Source: Clostridiales bacterium (GTDB taxonomy: Bacteria; Bacillota_A; Clostridia; Lachnospirales; Bianqueaceae). From it: a stretch of 16,540 nucleotides of DNA. Below, piece after piece: positions 15,668 to 16,540 of this stretch (position 1 is the first letter of the stretch; the number at the start of each line of letters is the position of its first letter). The notes under the pieces are model-generated. The model saw only the letters and a program-made list of their open reading frames with translations, did not search any database and was not told the origin of the DNA. The position numbers were made by a program, and so were the translations under genes. Where the stretch lies: positions 1-16,540 of the forward strand of contig JAHZBS010000032.1 of assembly GCA_019423265.1 (NCBI GenBank), in the 5' to 3' direction.

Positions 15668-16540
15668 ATTGCTTCAATCCTTTCACAAATCAGCTGCCCC
15701 ATCTGGCGGGTTCCCACCAGAGTACAGCCCTCGCTCCAAATGTCCGCCGTGCGGTATCCCGCCTCCAAAACCTCATCCACAGCCTTCTCGATGCAGGCAG
15801 CCTCCTCCAATTTGCCAAAGGAGTAGGTAAACATCATGGCCGCCGACAAGATCGTTGCGATGGGGTTCGCCTTATCCTGGCCCGCGATATCCGGAGCTGA
15901 GCCATGGATGGGCTCAAACATTCCCAGAGTCCCCTCGCCCATGCTGGCCGAGGGCAGCATCCCAATGGAACCGGTAATCTGGCTAGCCTCGTCGGATAAG
16001 ATATCCCCAAAACAATTGCCCGTCACGATGACGTCGAACTGTTTCGGATCCCGCACAAGCTGCATGGCCGCATTGTCCACATACAGGTGGTTGAGGGTGA
16101 CGTCGGGATACTCCCCTGCCACCTCCGTCACAACTTTGCGCCACAGCCGGGAAACCTCCAGGACATTGGCTTTATCCACATTGGTTACGAGGTGGTTCCG
16201 CTTCCTAGCGGATTGGAATGCCACATGGGCGATTCTGCAAATCTCATTTTCATTGTAGAGCATGGTATTCTGAATCTCGCGCTTGCGAGGTCCAAAATAG
16301 ATCCCGCCGGTCAGCTCCCGGATGACGACGATATCGAGCCCATCCTCCCCAATAATATCGGGCCGCAGCGGACAGGCATCCCGGAGCGACGGATAGATTT
16401 TCGCCGGCCGGATATTCGCAAATAAATTTAAGGCTTTCCGGATCCCCAGAAGCGCCGCCTCCGGCCGCTCCTCCCCTTTTAATCCATCCCACTTGGGCCC
16501 GCCGACTGCTCCCAACAGCACGGCGTCGCTGTGGAGGGCG
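15664..16540 (-). CDS. leuB: 3-isopropylmalate dehydrogenase, N-terminal part missing
   Basis: LeuB oxidises and decarboxylates 3-isopropylmalate with NAD+ to 2-oxoisocaproate, the leucine precursor. The gene runs off the right edge; the frame is open to the last base ([17 protein letters not shown] at the visible start). About 292 residues of the roughly 355 usual are present. Motifs include [15 protein letters not shown] (substrate loop), [10 protein letters not shown], the NVDKANVL active-site lysine and aspartate, [26 protein letters not shown] with the metal-binding aspartates, and [19 protein letters not shown] for NAD+. Its TGA overlaps the ilvD start. I expect leuA/leuCD further upstream, outside the window. 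Confidence 0.97.
   Translation of the reverse strand, partial: ALHSDAVLLGAVGGPKWDGLKGEERPEAALLGIRKALNLFANIRPAKIYPSLRDACPLRPDIIGEDGLDIVVIRELTGGIYFGPRKREIQNTMLYNENEICRIAHVAFQSARKRNHLVTNVDKANVLEVSRLWRKVVTEVAGEYPDVTLNHLYVDNAAMQLVRDPKQFDVIVTGNCFGDILSDEASQITGSIGMLPSASMGEGTLGMFEPIHGSAPDIAGQDKANPIATILSAAMMFTYSFGKLEEAACIEKAVDEVLEAGYRTADIWSEGCTLVGTRQMGQLICERIEAI

Noticed and set aside
1..16540. CRISPR array, tRNA or rRNA genes, T-box or riboswitch leader
   Set aside because: No regularly spaced repeats, no tRNA cloverleaf or rRNA sequence, and no T-box motif was seen. The leader of the leu/ilv operon, where a T-box might lie, is outside the window.

Overview
The window looks like chromosomal DNA of an anaerobic Firmicute, most likely a Clostridia/Oscillospirales-type bacterium. 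This rests on the strong AGGAGG-type ribosome binding sites, the sigma-A promoters, a corrinoid-protein/reductive-activator pair typical of acetogens and relatives, and a BlaI/BlaR1-type regulator. I cannot name a species. Base composition is uneven. Hand counts of single 60-base stretches give 35/60 GC at 6241-6300 and 40/60 at 14161-14220, but only 12/60 at 7741-7800, 27/60 at 8041-8100 and 23/60 at 9541-9600. The middle of the window therefore looks like a separately acquired segment.

Layout: (1) 1-2841, plus strand: a methyl-transfer cassette made of a corrinoid protein (5' end outside the window), an ASKHA/[2Fe-2S] reductive activator of corrinoid proteins, and a DUF1638 protein. The substrate-specific methyltransferase must lie upstream, outside the window. 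(2) 2887-5543, minus strand: a GH78 alpha-L-rhamnosidase-type glycosidase whose stop codon overlaps the start of an Rsm22-type rRNA methyltransferase by one base. (3) 5670-7461, plus strand: an MFS transporter divergent from the GH78 gene, with a palindrome in the shared intergenic region, then a small polytopic membrane protein behind a perfect consensus promoter. (4) 7462-9920: an AT-rich stretch with a long intergenic region, a GH63-like (alpha/alpha)6 glycosidase, and a Cys-rich DUF3795 protein. It ends in a large inverted repeat. (5) 9921-12201, minus strand: a BlaI-type repressor and M56/BlaR1-type membrane metalloprotease operon with two 17-bp operators at its promoter. The sensor domain is not a penicillin-binding domain and no beta-lactamase gene is next to it. 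(6) 12255-16540, minus strand: the 3' part of a branched-chain amino-acid operon, leuB (partial)-ilvD-ilvB, closed by a clear intrinsic terminator and without ilvN or ilvC in this window.

How the parts work together: the activator should use ATP and an electron donor to bring inactive Co(II) corrinoid back to Co(I) on the corrinoid protein. The GH78 enzyme has no evident signal peptide, so with the divergent MFS carrier it could form an import-then-hydrolyse pair for rhamnosyl compounds; this is inference. BlaI should repress its own operon until BlaR1 senses an extracellular signal and triggers BlaI cleavage. IlvB, IlvD and LeuB serve valine, isoleucine and leucine synthesis. I do not see a clearly new multi-gene system. 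The least explained items are the DUF1638 protein, the membrane protein with the perfect promoter, the orphan BlaR1-type sensor, and the hairpin at 9864-9915.
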